Notes: generated by a model from the sequence alone, not told the origin. Positions 14,537 through 23,472 are shown, counted from the first letter of the stretch. The stretch is DNA of 40,863 nucleotides from an uncultured Christensenellaceae bacterium (GCA_910587795.1 CAJUNH010000013.1:1-40863); one strand, 5' to 3'. Numbers and translations are program-made.

Positions 14537-15371
14537 CGTCGATTAACCCCCAAATGCTGATTTCCGCAGCTTTATCCGATAAGCGCATTGCGCACTCTAA
14601 GATAGCTTTTAGCTGATTTGCGTCCAAATAACGCTTGACTTTACCGTCGCGTACAGCCGATATAATACCCGTTTCCTCGCTGACCACTATTGCCGTAACG
14701 CTGGGGAACGCCTCGCTTACGCCAATTGCCGCGCGGTGACGCGTACCGAATTCCCTAGGCAGATTATGCGCCTGAGTTAAAGGTAGGTAACACCCTGCCG
14801 ATATTACTTTGTTGTCCGTTATTACCACCGCGCCGTCGTGCAGCGGAGTTTTAGGGAAAAACAGCGTTTCCAAAAGCTCTGCCGAAATTTCGGCGTTTAT
14901 TTTTGTGCCGCTGTCCAAAATAGTATCGGACAAATCGTCCGCAACGATGATTAGTGCGCCCGTATCCGTTTTGCTCAGCCGCAGGCAAGCCTTTACTATT
15001 TCCGCAACCGAGTCGTTTAAGTCGTCGCGGCCGTAGTCCTCTCCGTCGCTGCCGCCGCCGTGTTTTAAAGACATACGGAATAAATCGCGGTGGAAATCCT
15101 GATTAAACAGTGTTATACCTACTATACAGATAAGCGCAAGAATAAACAAGGCTACAAAACCGATTATTTTAGCGGGCAATACAAAAGACAAAGCAAAAAC
15201 TACCAAAACCGCACACACGGCAAGGACTGTAAGCGTACGCATATTGCACTTTTGCGCATAGACAAACAACACGTAAAAGACTATTGTTAAAACAAGCAAC
15301 AGCCCTACGCGCCCTACGATGTCCAATGCGCTACCCGATGTAAAAAATCCCTTGATAAAATCCACAAACAT
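14523..15371 (-). CDS. cdaA: Diadenylate cyclase, membrane form
   Basis: CdaA joins two ATP into cyclic di-AMP, the messenger controlling potassium and osmolyte balance and cell-wall state. The 282-residue protein has the family layout: three N-terminal membrane helices (about 19-38, 44-64 and 68-88), a connecting helix with FNQDFHRDLFRM, then the DAC domain with the catalytic DGA motif (179-181, in PLHDGAVVI) and RHR (211-213, in FGTRHRAAIGVSE). It is full length. The ribosome site AAAGGA precedes ATG 15371. The usual partners cdaR and glmM are absent; only a 44-residue membrane gene follows. Confidence 0.95.
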   Translation of the reverse strand: MFVDFIKGFFTSGSALDIVGRVGLLLVLTIVFYVLFVYAQKCNMRTLTVLAVCAVLVVFALSFVLPAKIIGFVALFILALICIVGITLFNQDFHRDLFRMSLKHGGGSDGEDYGRDDLNDSVAEIVKACLRLSKTDTGALIIVADDLSDTILDSGTKINAEISAELLETLFFPKTPLHDGAVVITDNKVISAGCYLPLTQAHNLPREFGTRHRAAIGVSEAFPSVTAIVVSEETGIISAVRDGKVKRYLDANQLKAILECAMRLSDKAAEISIWGLIDDEED

Positions 15372-15724
15372 ACCTGTTTTTCCTTTAAGATATTATTGCA
15401 GCCCCAAATTAAACGGTCACACCGCTAAAAAACGTTTCAAATTATAAAACAGACTGTAAAAAGTTTGTTAAACACCGTGAAACAGTATTTTACTTATATA
15501 TGATACAATATTTTATCAAAAAAGCAAAGTATATATATCAAATTTTACAAGTTTTTTTTGTCAAATTATCAAATTTAAACAAAAAACGGCAATTTTACAC
15601 CAAAAAAATCATAAATATACTTAAACGCCAATGCGTATGCAAATTTATAGGCGCTGACAGTCTGCCGAAAGGCGGACAAAGACGACTGTAAAAATCTCGT
15701 ATGTTTTATTAAGGAGAAGCTAAA
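15372..15724. other. Non-coding gap between divergent cdaA and ddh
   Basis: Very AT-rich, with no gene seen. A TATAAT box (minus strand, near 15440) may serve cdaA, but no good -35 sits at the right distance. Near 15659-15676 the sequence GTCTGCC-GAAA-GGCGGAC forms a GNRA-capped hairpin in the probable 5' leader of ddh; an overlapping ACAGTC/GACTGT pairing (to about 15690) could compete with it. Confidence 0.4.
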
Positions 15725-16606
15725 ATGAAATTTGCCATTGTCGGCTACGGAAATTTGGGGAAAAGTCTTGCGCGGTTGATAGAAAACGGCGACGACGAAC
15801 TTGTTGCGGTATATTCGCGCAGAAATATAGATTTAAATAAAAGCCGCGCACTGAAACAAATCGACAAGGACGGGGATTTTGACGTTGCGTTAAACTGCAT
15901 GGGCAGTTTCGGCGACTGTTGGCAATACGCCGATTTGCTTGCCCCGTTAGATACCGTTGACAGCTTTGACACCCACGCAAAGATAACGGATTATAAAAAT
16001 ATGCTTACTGCGCTAAACCCTAAACGCATCGCCGTTACGGGCGCGGGTTGGGACCCCGGACTGTTGAGCCTTCTGCGCGGAACGGTTAGCGCAGGCGGCG
16101 ACGTTGCTACCGTATGGGGTAAAGGTATTTCGCAGGGACACTCCAACGCCGTACGCGCAATAGACGGCGTTATAGACGCCGTTCAGTTTACCGTACCGAA
16201 ACAAAACTGGAAAAATACCGTAGACAGCGGCAATACCGACGGTGCTGCTTTACACGACCGCATTTGCTACGTAGCCTGCGTAGAAGCTGACAAAGAGAGC
16301 GTGCGGCAGCAAATCGTAAATATGCCGAACTATTTTAAAGGCTACGATACTTACGTGGAGTTTGTTAGCCCCGCCGAGGTAAGACGGCTGAAACAAAACA
16401 CTAGCCACTGCGGACAAATCTACTTTAAGGGAAAGGGATATACGGCGCAGGCGGAACTGTCGCTTGAATGCAACACCGACCTTACCGCACAAATAATGCT
16501 GCGCTACGCGCACGCATTGCCGCGCCTTAAAGCGGACGGATACGCAGGCGCGCTGGACGTGTTCGATATACCGTTAAAATATATTACTCAAAACCGTTTT
16601 ATCTAA
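15725..16606 (+). CDS. ddh: meso-Diaminopimelate dehydrogenase
   Basis: Ddh makes meso-2,6-diaminopimelate in one step from tetrahydrodipicolinate, ammonia and NADPH, bypassing the succinylase/acetylase branch of the lysine and peptidoglycan pathway. The 293-residue protein has the NADPH motif IVGYGNLGKSL near the start, an SRR segment after the second strand, and the diagnostic VTGAGWDPGLLSLLRG and WGKGISQGHSNAVRAIDGV segments that bind the amino-acid substrate. Length is normal. The ribosome site is AAGGAG. It is a single-gene transcript ending in a terminator. The aspartokinase-like gene nearby would feed the same pathway. Confidence 0.93.
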   Translation: MKFAIVGYGNLGKSLARLIENGDDELVAVYSRRNIDLNKSRALKQIDKDGDFDVALNCMGSFGDCWQYADLLAPLDTVDSFDTHAKITDYKNMLTALNPKRIAVTGAGWDPGLLSLLRGTVSAGGDVATVWGKGISQGHSNAVRAIDGVIDAVQFTVPKQNWKNTVDSGNTDGAALHDRICYVACVEADKESVRQQIVNMPNYFKGYDTYVEFVSPAEVRRLKQNTSHCGQIYFKGKGYTAQAELSLECNTDLTAQIMLRYAHALPRLKADGYAGALDVFDIPLKYITQNRFI

Positions 16607-16613
16607 TTATTAA

Positions 16614-16649
16614 AAAAAGACGCCGAACACAAAAATTCAGCGTCTTTTT
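16614..16649. terminator. Two-way terminator between ddh and the methyltransferase gene
   Basis: AAAAAGACGC (16614-16623) pairs with GCGTCTTTTT (16640-16649), extended by GAA/TTC past one mismatch. T runs flank it in both directions, which suits two convergent genes. Confidence 0.85.
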
Positions 16650-16694
16650 AATTACAAGTAAATAAAAATAAAACAATCAAATACTTTCGTCAAA

Positions 16695-17315
16695 TTAAAA
16701 CTGATTTTTTAAACAAAGAACCCCCGAACAGAAAGAAATTTGTTTAAATTCCGTTTGCGGAAAATATTTTTTAAACTCGTCGTAAACAAAGTAGATTTCT
16801 TCGTCGTCCCATTCTCCGCCCGCTTGCGCCCGACACGCGTCTAACTCCCTGCGGTCGGCAAAAGCAACGTCGCCTATATAAATGCGTCCTCCGTCGTTTA
16901 ACAGTTTTAACAAAGCCGACAGCAAACTGACTTTTTGATTGTCCGTAAGGTGATGTAACGAATATGCGGCTATAATCGCATCGTATTTGCAATCGGTTAA
17001 TTCCGCTGCCAAACCTGCCGAAAAATCGCCTTGATACAGTTTGGCATTAGGCATTTTTTTACGTGCAATATCTATCATTCTGCCCGAAAAATCCTGTCCG
17101 TATATTTTACAGCCTTTTTCGTAAAGTTTAGAGGTAAGCGTTCCCGTACCGAAACCGATATCCAGCACAGTACCGCCGCGGCTAAGTACGTTATTGTAAA
17201 TTTCGTTCAGCACGTCTTTGTATCCTGCAAACGGATAAGTACCGTCTTCGTCGCTTAAGCCTACGCTTTTATCGTATCCGTCCGCCCACAAGTCGAACCC
17301 TTTGCTGCTTAACAT
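16695..17315 (-). CDS. Class I SAM-dependent methyltransferase, substrate unknown
   Basis: A 206-residue Rossmann-fold methyltransferase. The SAM-binding motif I is VLDIGFGTGTL (50-60). It is followed by an acidic loop (IYGQDFSG), a YDAIIAAYSLHHL motif and GGRIYIGDVAFADR. The N-terminal FDLWADGYDKSVG is typical of small YrrT/UbiE-like enzymes acting on small molecules. The substrate is not predictable. It lies 136 bases after the dCMP deaminase gene on the same strand, and no strong ribosome site is visible before ATG 17315. Confidence 0.82.
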   Translation of the reverse strand: MLSSKGFDLWADGYDKSVGLSDEDGTYPFAGYKDVLNEIYNNVLSRGGTVLDIGFGTGTLTSKLYEKGCKIYGQDFSGRMIDIARKKMPNAKLYQGDFSAGLAAELTDCKYDAIIAAYSLHHLTDNQKVSLLSALLKLLNDGGRIYIGDVAFADRRELDACRAQAGGEWDDEEIYFVYDEFKKYFPQTEFKQISFCSGVLCLKNQF

Positions 17316-17451
17316 ATTTTATCCACAGAAACAAATTAATTATATAAATATAAAACGAAAGCACTATTACTTTCGCTTTATACAATATTCTTTTATTCGA
17401 TAATTAAAAATTCAATTTTTGTCCGCACTTGCATACTGACAAAATAGCCTG

Positions 17452-17904
17452 TTACAATTCGTCGTAAACGTCTACTTTTACCCCCGAATCGTCCAATAAT
17501 TTCATTGCAAATTCGTCGGGATAGCCCTGCTTGTACACAATACGCGTAATGCCTGCGTTAATAATCATCTTAGCGCAGATTACGCAGGGTTGGTGCGTGC
17601 AGTAAAGCGTTGCGCCCTCTAACACTATACCTAAGCGCGCAGCTTGTATTATTGCGTTTTGTTCGGCATGCACGGCATAGCACAGTTCGTGCCGAGTACC
17701 GCTCTGTATACCCAACTTTATACGCAAACACTCGCCCCGATCCTTACAGCTTACTACGCCCTGCGGCGCACCGTTATAGCCGGTGGTTAATATGCGTTTA
17801 TTTTTGACGATAACCGCGCCTACCTGTCGGTTGGAATTGTAGCAGCTGGACCACGTTGCCACCTGCTCGGTTAATTCCATAAACCGTTGATCCCATTTAT
17901 CCAT
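17452..17904 (-). CDS. Deoxycytidylate deaminase (ComEB-like)
   Basis: Converts dCMP to dUMP, feeding thymidylate synthesis. The 150-residue protein has the zinc/catalytic motif HAE (His79-Glu81, in CYAVHAEQNAI) and PCVIC (Cys107 and Cys110, in CTHQPCVICAKMIINAGI), plus GYNGAP for nucleotide binding. Length and order match the dCMP deaminase family, including the competence-named ComEB proteins. It starts 19 bases after the stop of the DUF2188-like gene, so it is in the same transcript. Confidence 0.93.
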   Translation of the reverse strand: MDKWDQRFMELTEQVATWSSCYNSNRQVGAVIVKNKRILTTGYNGAPQGVVSCKDRGECLRIKLGIQSGTRHELCYAVHAEQNAIIQAARLGIVLEGATLYCTHQPCVICAKMIINAGITRIVYKQGYPDEFAMKLLDDSGVKVDVYDEL

Positions 17905-17923
17905 AGTGCTTCCTTAGAATATT

Positions 17924-19138
17924 TTAATATCTGGTTTTGCGGATTTTGCCGTTTACGCGATGTATAACGATATGTCCGTGATTACTGCGGGCAAGCTCGC
18001 GCGCATATTCGATAGCTTCGCTTTGTTTATCGAACAGCTTAATCGCCTTATCGCCTTTGCTGAGTTTAACCTGCCACTTGTCGTCGTCGCGCAGCGATAC
18101 GTGATAGTATCTTATGCCGCTACGTTGCTTTTGTTCGATTTCTTCTTCCTCTTCCTCGGTATCAACAGACACTACGTCGTCGGGAAGCTTTTCGTCCTCG
18201 TCCTCTTTTTTAGCCTTAGGCGCAGGCTTTTTATCCGTAACGGCTTTAATAACGGGTTTTTCCTCCTTTTTAGCAGGAGCTTTCTTTGCCGTTTCCTTTT
18301 TAGCCGCAGATTTCTCGTCCTTTTCCGCTTCGGCTTTTTTTGCGGAAGGTTTTTCCTCTTTTACCGTTTCCGCCTTTTTAGCAGCCGGTTTAGCCGCGGC
18401 AGGTTTTGCCTCCTTGGTTACGGACGCTGCTTTTGCAGGCGCGGTCTTTTTGTCCGCTTCCGCTTTTTTTGCGGTTTCGGCTTTGGGTTTTTCTTCCTTG
18501 GCGGAAGGCTTAGCCGCCGCTTTTTCCGCCGACGTTTTACTTTCGGTCTTTTTAGCGGCTGCGGGTTTTTCCGCTTTTTCGGCAGGTTCGTCCTTTTTAG
18601 CCGACGCCTTTACGGCAGGCTTTGCGGAAGATGTTTTCTTTGTTTCCGCTGTTTTTGCAGCTACCGCAGACTGCTTGGCTTTTTGCGGTTCTTCTTTATT
18701 TTCCTGTTCCGCTTTTTTGGATGCGCTTACCTTTTCCGCCGAATTTGTTTCGGCAGACTCTTGCTCCTCTTTTACCTCAGCATCTTTTTCAACCTCTTCG
18801 TTGATAATAGGCTGTTCTTCTTCCAGCGGCGGTTCGGGCTGAGTTTGAGGCTGCTCCTCCGCTAAAACCGCGTCCTGCGCGGGTTGATCTGCGTTTTGTT
18901 CTTCCGCAACCGTTGCGGTGGGCAAAGTTTGGGGTTCGCGCTGAAATTCGGCTGTCTTTTTTGCCTTTTTGCGCTTTTTGGAGGATGCCGCGGCAATTAT
19001 TATAATCAACAGCAGCAAAACTGCCGCCGCCGCGATTACGTGCCACATCAGCACTTCAAATCCCGCCAAGGTAAACAAGGGCTTAGTAAAAAATGTCATT
19101 ATTGCGTTATCTTCTAACAACATTTGATATAGAAACAT
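17924..19138 (-). CDS. Lys/Ala/Glu-rich membrane protein with DUF2188-like C-terminal domain
   Basis: 404 residues in three parts. The N-terminus has a hydrophobic helix (about 30-55, WHVIAAAAVLLLLIIIIAAA) followed by a KKRKKAKK stop-transfer stretch. The middle 250 residues are almost only Ala, Lys, Glu, Pro, Ser and Thr, with AKK-type blocks recalling histone H1-like tails. The last 65 residues (YYHVSLRDDDKWQVKL ... HGHIVIHRVNGKIRKTRY) fit the small DUF2188 fold found alone in many bacteria. With one anchor and a basic/acidic low-complexity linker, the tail domain is probably held near the membrane on the cytoplasmic side. ATG 19138 is chosen because GTGGAGAG precedes it; the in-frame GTG 12 codons or fewer upstream is part of that ribosome site. 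Function unknown. Confidence 0.75.
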   Translation of the reverse strand: MFLYQMLLEDNAIMTFFTKPLFTLAGFEVLMWHVIAAAAVLLLLIIIIAAASSKKRKKAKKTAEFQREPQTLPTATVAEEQNADQPAQDAVLAEEQPQTQPEPPLEEEQPIINEEVEKDAEVKEEQESAETNSAEKVSASKKAEQENKEEPQKAKQSAVAAKTAETKKTSSAKPAVKASAKKDEPAEKAEKPAAAKKTESKTSAEKAAAKPSAKEEKPKAETAKKAEADKKTAPAKAASVTKEAKPAAAKPAAKKAETVKEEKPSAKKAEAEKDEKSAAKKETAKKAPAKKEEKPVIKAVTDKKPAPKAKKEDEDEKLPDDVVSVDTEEEEEEIEQKQRSGIRYYHVSLRDDDKWQVKLSKGDKAIKLFDKQSEAIEYARELARSNHGHIVIHRVNGKIRKTRY

Positions 19139-19171
19139 GGCTATACTCTCCACTATATTTATTATATTATT

Positions 19172-19200
19172 ATTTTATCATTATATATGGATTTTTTCAA
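19172..19200 (-). promoter_or_regulatory. Promoter of the DUF2188-like/dCMP deaminase transcript
   Basis: TTGAAA (19200-19195), a 17-base spacer and TAAAAT (19177-19172) on the minus strand, divergent from the groESL promoter. Confidence 0.65.
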
Positions 19201-19252
19201 TGATTTACGACATATTTTTTACAAAAAATTTATTATTTGATGCAAATTAGTC

Positions 19253-19280
19253 TTGACAAATTGCATTTCTGCTGTATAAT
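19253..19280 (+). promoter_or_regulatory. groESL promoter
   Basis: TTGACA (19253-19258), a 16-base spacer and TATAAT (19275-19280), followed by the CIRCE operator at the expected start-site position. Confidence 0.9.
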
Positions 19281-19293
19281 ATAAGTGTGTAGA

Positions 19294-19320
19294 TTAGCAG
19301 TCTATTGTTTAGAGTGCTAA
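19294..19320 (+). promoter_or_regulatory. CIRCE operator (HrcA site)
   Basis: TTAGCAGTC, nine bases, GAGTGCTAA. The consensus is TTAGCACTC-N9-GAGTGCTAA, so there is one change, in the left arm (G for C at the seventh position). It lies 14 bases after the -10 box. HrcA repression of groESL is the standard arrangement in Firmicutes. Confidence 0.93.
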
Positions 19321-19495
19321 AAAGTTGACAATAATGTAAAATACGTTTGATTTTTAAGCGTTATTACAGCTTACACTGCTAAACTGACGGTAAAATACGG
19401 CAGAAAAAGCATTTGTTTTTGTAGATAAAACATAGTTAGATACAGTTAATTAACGTTGACTGTTTTTATATTTAGAAAAATCAGGAGGAACATAT

Positions 19496-19783
19496 ATGAA
19501 ACTTAAACCGTTGTTCGACAAAGTTGTAGTTAAGCAACCCGAAGAATCAGAACAGAACGTAGGCGGAATCTTTTTGCCCACCGCCGCACAGGAAAAGCAA
19601 GAGATTGCCGTTGTAGTTGCCGTAGGCGAAGGCGGCGTAATAGACGGAAAAGAAGTAAAGATGATTGTCAAACCGGGCGACAAAGTGCTTTATTCCAAAT
19701 ATGCCGGCAGTCAGTTTAAAATTGACGGCGAGGAAGTTACGATTATCAAGCAAAGCGATATTTTGGCGATAGTAGAAAAATAA
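19496..19783 (+). CDS. groS: Co-chaperonin GroES
   Basis: The 95-residue cap of the GroEL cage. It opens with LKPLFDKVVVKQPEESEQNVGGIFLPTAA: the first beta strand and the mobile loop with GGI(F)LP that binds GroEL. It ends with the DILAIVEK strand. Length is normal. AGGAGG precedes the ATG at good spacing. The leader from the CIRCE site to the start is about 175 bases and AT-rich. Confidence 0.97.
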   Translation: MKLKPLFDKVVVKQPEESEQNVGGIFLPTAAQEKQEIAVVVAVGEGGVIDGKEVKMIVKPGDKVLYSKYAGSQFKIDGEEVTIIKQSDILAIVEK

Positions 19784-19986
19784 TTTTCGAACGTATAGGC
19801 ATATTCGGCAATACGGCAAGTTTAAATAAAAAAATTTATTGCACAAGCTGAATCTACCGTTACCGAATTTGTATTGCTTAAACGTTAATATAACTTTTAT
19901 GCGCTTAAAACAAAGCTTGCGCATAGCGGTTATACATTCAAAAAAACACAATCAATTATTTAATCATCAAGCAGGAGGCATTATAA

Positions 19987-21609
19987 ATGGCTAAACAAAT
20001 CAAATACGGAGAGGAAGCTAGAAAGCTTCTGGAAAACGGCGTAAACCAGTTGGCGGACACCGTTAAAATTACGCTTGGACCCAAGGGACGCAACGTAATA
20101 CTGGAAAAGAAATACAGCGGACCGTTAGTAATTAACGACGGAGTTACTATTGCTAAGGAAATAGAACTTAAAGACCCGTTTGAAAATATGGGCGCGCAAA
20201 TAATAAAGGAAGCGTCCACAAAGACAAACGACATTGTGGGAGACGGAACTACCACCGCCACCGTTTTAGCGCAGGCAATCATCCGCGAAGGAAACAAAAA
20301 CGTTGCAGCAGGCGCAAACCCCATTATTTTGCGTAAGGGAATAGACAAAGCCGTTGAGGTATGCGTAAACAAGCTTAAATCCATTTCCACCCCCGTAGAG
20401 GGCAAAAAATCTATTGCGCAGGTTGCTTCTATATCCGCCGCGGACGATAAAATCGGCGCGCTTATTGCCGACGCTATGCAAAAAGTAGGCAACGACGGAG
20501 TTATAACCGTTGAAGAAAGCAAGACGATGAAAACCGAACTTAACGTTGTAGAGGGTATGCAGTTCGACCGCGGATACGCAAGCCCTTATATGGCTACCGA
20601 CCCCGACAAAATGGTTGCCGAACTGGACAATCCTTATATTTTACTTACCGATAAAAAGATATCGACTATACAGGAATTGCTGCCGCTGTTGGAGCAAGTA
20701 GTTAAGACGGGTTCCAAATTACTGATAATTGCCGAGGACGTAGAAGGCGAGGCATTGACGACGCTGATACTGAACAAACTGCGCGGAGCGTTTGTGTGCG
20801 TAGCGGTCAAAGCGCCCGGTTTCGGCGACAGACGCAAGGAAATGCTGCAAGACATTGCCGTACTTACGGGAGGAACGGTTATAAGCGAAGAACTGGGATT
20901 AGATCTTAAAACCGCAACGCTAGATATGCTGGGACGCGCTAAATCCGTTAAAACGGACAAAGACAACACTATCATTGTAGAAGGCGCGGGACAAAGCTCG
21001 GCAATCGCCCAAAGAGTTGCGCAGATTAAGCACCAGTTGGCGGAAACAACCAGCGATTACGACAGAGAAAAATATCAGGAACGCTTGGCTAAACTTGCGG
21101 GCGGAGTGGCTCAAATATCCGTCGGCGCGGCTACCGAAGTGGAAATGAAAGAGCGCAAAATGCGCATAGAGGACGCATTAAACGCTACGCGCGCCGCTGT
21201 GGAGGAAGGTATTGTTGCAGGAGGCGGAGTTGCGCTGCTGTCCGCTATTGCCGACGTAGACAAGTTGATTGCAAAACTCAAAGGAGACGAAAAGACCGGC
21301 GCGGCTATCGTACGCAACGCTTTGGAAGCGCCCATTAAGCAAATTGCCGAAAACGCGGGCGTAAACGGCGGAGTTATCGTAGACAAAGTGCTTGCGGCAA
21401 ACACCGACAATTTCGGTTACGACGCATTGACCGATTCCTACGGCGATATGATTGCAAAAGGAATACTCGACCCGACAAAAGTAACCAGATCCGCGCTCCA
21501 AAATGCTGCCAGCGTTGCGGGCACGCTGCTGACAACCGAAAGTATCGTTGTGGATATCCCCGAACCTCCGGCTCCCGTTGCTCCGCAAGGCAACCCCGAT
21601 ATGTATTAA
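19987..21609 (+). CDS. groL: Chaperonin GroEL
   Basis: 540 residues, a full-length group I chaperonin. Landmarks are the N-terminal KQIKYGEEARKLLENG, the ATP-binding LGPKGRNV and GDGTTTATVLAQAI, the apical VVEGMQFDRGYASPYM, and GGGVALL near the C-terminal equatorial domain. The C-terminus ends in PQGNPDMY rather than the usual Gly-Gly-Met repeats. AGGAGG precedes the ATG. The gene lies 203 bases after groES without a visible terminator between them, so the two are cotranscribed under CIRCE control. Confidence 0.98.
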   Translation: MAKQIKYGEEARKLLENGVNQLADTVKITLGPKGRNVILEKKYSGPLVINDGVTIAKEIELKDPFENMGAQIIKEASTKTNDIVGDGTTTATVLAQAIIREGNKNVAAGANPIILRKGIDKAVEVCVNKLKSISTPVEGKKSIAQVASISAADDKIGALIADAMQKVGNDGVITVEESKTMKTELNVVEGMQFDRGYASPYMATDPDKMVAELDNPYILLTDKKISTIQELLPLLEQVVKTGSKLLIIAEDVEGEALTTLILNKLRGAFVCVAVKAPGFGDRRKEMLQDIAVLTGGTVISEELGLDLKTATLDMLGRAKSVKTDKDNTIIVEGAGQSSAIAQRVAQIKHQLAETTSDYDREKYQERLAKLAGGVAQISVGAATEVEMKERKMRIEDALNATRAAVEEGIVAGGGVALLSAIADVDKLIAKLKGDEKTGAAIVRNALEAPIKQIAENAGVNGGVIVDKVLAANTDNFGYDALTDSYGDMIAKGILDPTKVTRSALQNAASVAGTLLTTESIVVDIPEPPAPVAPQGNPDMY

Positions 21610-21682
21610 AAAAAAAAAGTTGACCGAACACAAAAAATTTGCCTTATCTTAACCGACAGTTTAGGTTATAGAACAGGACGGC

Positions 21683-21719
21683 AAAACCGCCTTTCCAAAA
21701 TCCGGAAAGGCGGTTTTTT
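21683..21719 (+). terminator. Terminator of groESL
   Basis: AAAACCGCCTTTCC (21683-21696) pairs perfectly with GGAAAGGCGGTTTT (21704-21717), then more T. Confidence 0.95.
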
Positions 21720-21926
21720 ATATTAGAAATAAAATTATATTTAGATACGCATTAGCACTGCCGCATACGGATAAACGGTTACGCAAATTATTTAAGCAAA
21801 GCAAAAAACAACAGGTATAATATGCTCATCGGGCTTATGTCTGTTGTTCGGCGACATTCCGCAAAGAAAAAATTACATTACCGAATTTTTCTTTTATTAC
21901 TTGTTTTTACGTACGTAATAAAGACT

Positions 21927-22466
21927 TTACAGTGCGGTTTTACACACGGCGTTACCGTCGAAATCGTACACTACCACGCTGTTATCGGTTAAAATACAGT
22001 AGGCGTGCTTGCCGTCCTTAGGCAGAGAAGCGCTGCCCACGTTAACGCACGTAACGCCGTTTACATTGACAATTTCGCTAACGTGAGAGTGTCCGTAAAA
22101 CATAACGTCGCCGTTACGCAGCCACTGCGGAACATTGTCTTTGCCGTGAACGTGTCCGTGAGTAAAAAATAAGCGTCTGCCGTTAAGCGTAAGTATTTCC
22201 TCCTTGACAAACGGAAACGAACTTATCATTTGATCAACTTCGGCATCGCAGTTACCTTGTACCGCTATAATTTTGTCCGCAACCGTATTTAGAGTTTCGG
22301 CAGCCTTTATCGGCGCGTATTCGTCGGGAAAAGGATTACGCGGACCGTGATTGTAAATATCTCCCAACAATATAAGTTGGTTAGCGCCCGATATACGGAA
22401 TTTTTCCGTCGTTTTTTCCGCCCAGTATGCCGAGCCGTGCAAATCCGAAGCAATAAAAATTTTCAT
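21927..22466 (-). CDS. YfcE/MJ0936-family metallophosphoesterase
   Basis: A 179-residue calcineurin-like phosphodiesterase. Metal-binding motifs appear in order: D-L-H (Asp8, His10), GDIYNHG, GNCDAE, THGHVHG and YGHSHVSE. Size and order match YfcE, which cleaves model phosphodiesters; the natural substrate is unknown. The ribosome site is GGGGGAG. It is the last gene of the lgt-pncB-divIVA-exporter run, 37 bases after the exporter stop. Confidence 0.9.
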   Translation of the reverse strand: MKIFIASDLHGSAYWAEKTTEKFRISGANQLILLGDIYNHGPRNPFPDEYAPIKAAETLNTVADKIIAVQGNCDAEVDQMISSFPFVKEEILTLNGRRLFFTHGHVHGKDNVPQWLRNGDVMFYGHSHVSEIVNVNGVTCVNVGSASLPKDGKHAYCILTDNSVVVYDFDGNAVCKTAL

Positions 22467-22503
22467 ATTTACTCCCCCTATTATTTGTCAATGATTTTAT
22501 AAA

Positions 22504-23472
22504 TTAAAATAATTGTAAAATAAAATAAGCAGGTATACCGACAGCTATGCCGGCGAGATACATTATCAGCAGTATAAGCAAGTTACGTTTAATACGCTTA
22601 CGGTCCTTAAACAAGATTGCAAGGGCGATACCGCTGTTGGAAACCAAACCCGAAATCAAGGCAGGTAAGTTTATTAAACCGTCGGCAAACATACCCGTAA
22701 CTATTACGCTGCTTGCGCAATTAGGTATAAGCCCTATACCCGCAGTAATAAATATCTGCGCAAACCCTAATTTAGAGGTAAAGTCCGTAATAGGCTGCTC
22801 GAAATAATACAGCAAAAGCCCGAAAACCGCATTAACGACAAAAATATAAACAAATATTTTTAGCGTATGCAATAACGGATGTTTTACAAAGTTCCAAAAC
22901 CCGCCTTTTGAAGTCATTGCGTGACGGCAGCAGCCGTCGCTTACGCGGATAACGGTATTACCTTCGCCGTCATGCGTATGACTTTCGCATTCCGTATCCG
23001 CGCCGCCGTGCGGGTGCGAATGATCGTGAGGACCGTGTTCGTCCTCCACAAGGGTAAGCTCGCCGCCGGCATACAGCAAAGCGCGCTTATCGAACAAATT
23101 GATAATGTATCCTAATGCAACGGCGTACGCAATTTTTACAAGCAATACTATCCATGTGACGCCGATTGTATCTTTGTTGGTTAAAAGTATAGGCAGAGCT
23201 TCGTCGCTTGTCGCTACGAAAAAGGCTATTAGAGTGCCTGATTTTAAATAATTTTGGCAATACAAATCGGTTGCCATAACGGAAAAACCGCACTGCGGAA
23301 TAAGCCCTACTCCGCCCGCAACCAACGGCGCAAATTTGCCGTTTAGTAAGCGCACCGCAGTAAACTGCGCCTTGCGGTTACGTTCCAACCACTCGATAAA
23401 CAAATATATTATAAGTAAAAACGGCGCGGCGATACTGCTATCTATAAGCGCGTCTAAAATGACATCCCACAT
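22504..23472 (-). CDS. Putative 10-TM heavy-metal exporter (ArsP_2/DUF2899-like)
   Basis: 322 residues with about ten membrane helices in two halves. Each half has a matching hydrophobic motif, GGVGLIPQCGFSVMATDLY and TAGIGLIPNCASSVIVTGMF. The Pro-x-Cys pairs recall the ArsP-type permeases. Between the halves is a cytoplasmic loop very rich in His and acidic residues (HGPHDHSHPHGG, then ESHTHDGEG and DGCCRHAM), a likely metal-binding segment. I place it in the putative heavy-metal or manganese exporter family from memory of these motifs; the metal is not known. ATG 23472 is chosen because it begins the first helix; longer in-frame starts would add a non-hydrophobic tail. There is no yybP-type manganese riboswitch in the 173-base gap upstream. 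Confidence 0.78.
   Translation of the reverse strand: MWDVILDALIDSSIAAPFLLIIYLFIEWLERNRKAQFTAVRLLNGKFAPLVAGGVGLIPQCGFSVMATDLYCQNYLKSGTLIAFFVATSDEALPILLTNKDTIGVTWIVLLVKIAYAVALGYIINLFDKRALLYAGGELTLVEDEHGPHDHSHPHGGADTECESHTHDGEGNTVIRVSDGCCRHAMTSKGGFWNFVKHPLLHTLKIFVYIFVVNAVFGLLLYYFEQPITDFTSKLGFAQIFITAGIGLIPNCASSVIVTGMFADGLINLPALISGLVSNSGIALAILFKDRKRIKRNLLILLIMYLAGIAVGIPAYFILQLF

Noticed and set aside
17960..18865. Long plus-strand frames (301 and 242 codons) opposite the Lys/Ala-rich gene
   Set aside because: They are mirror frames of the repetitive AAG/GCC/GAA codons of the minus-strand gene, giving Phe/Arg- or Ser/Phe-rich text without a start signal or domain.
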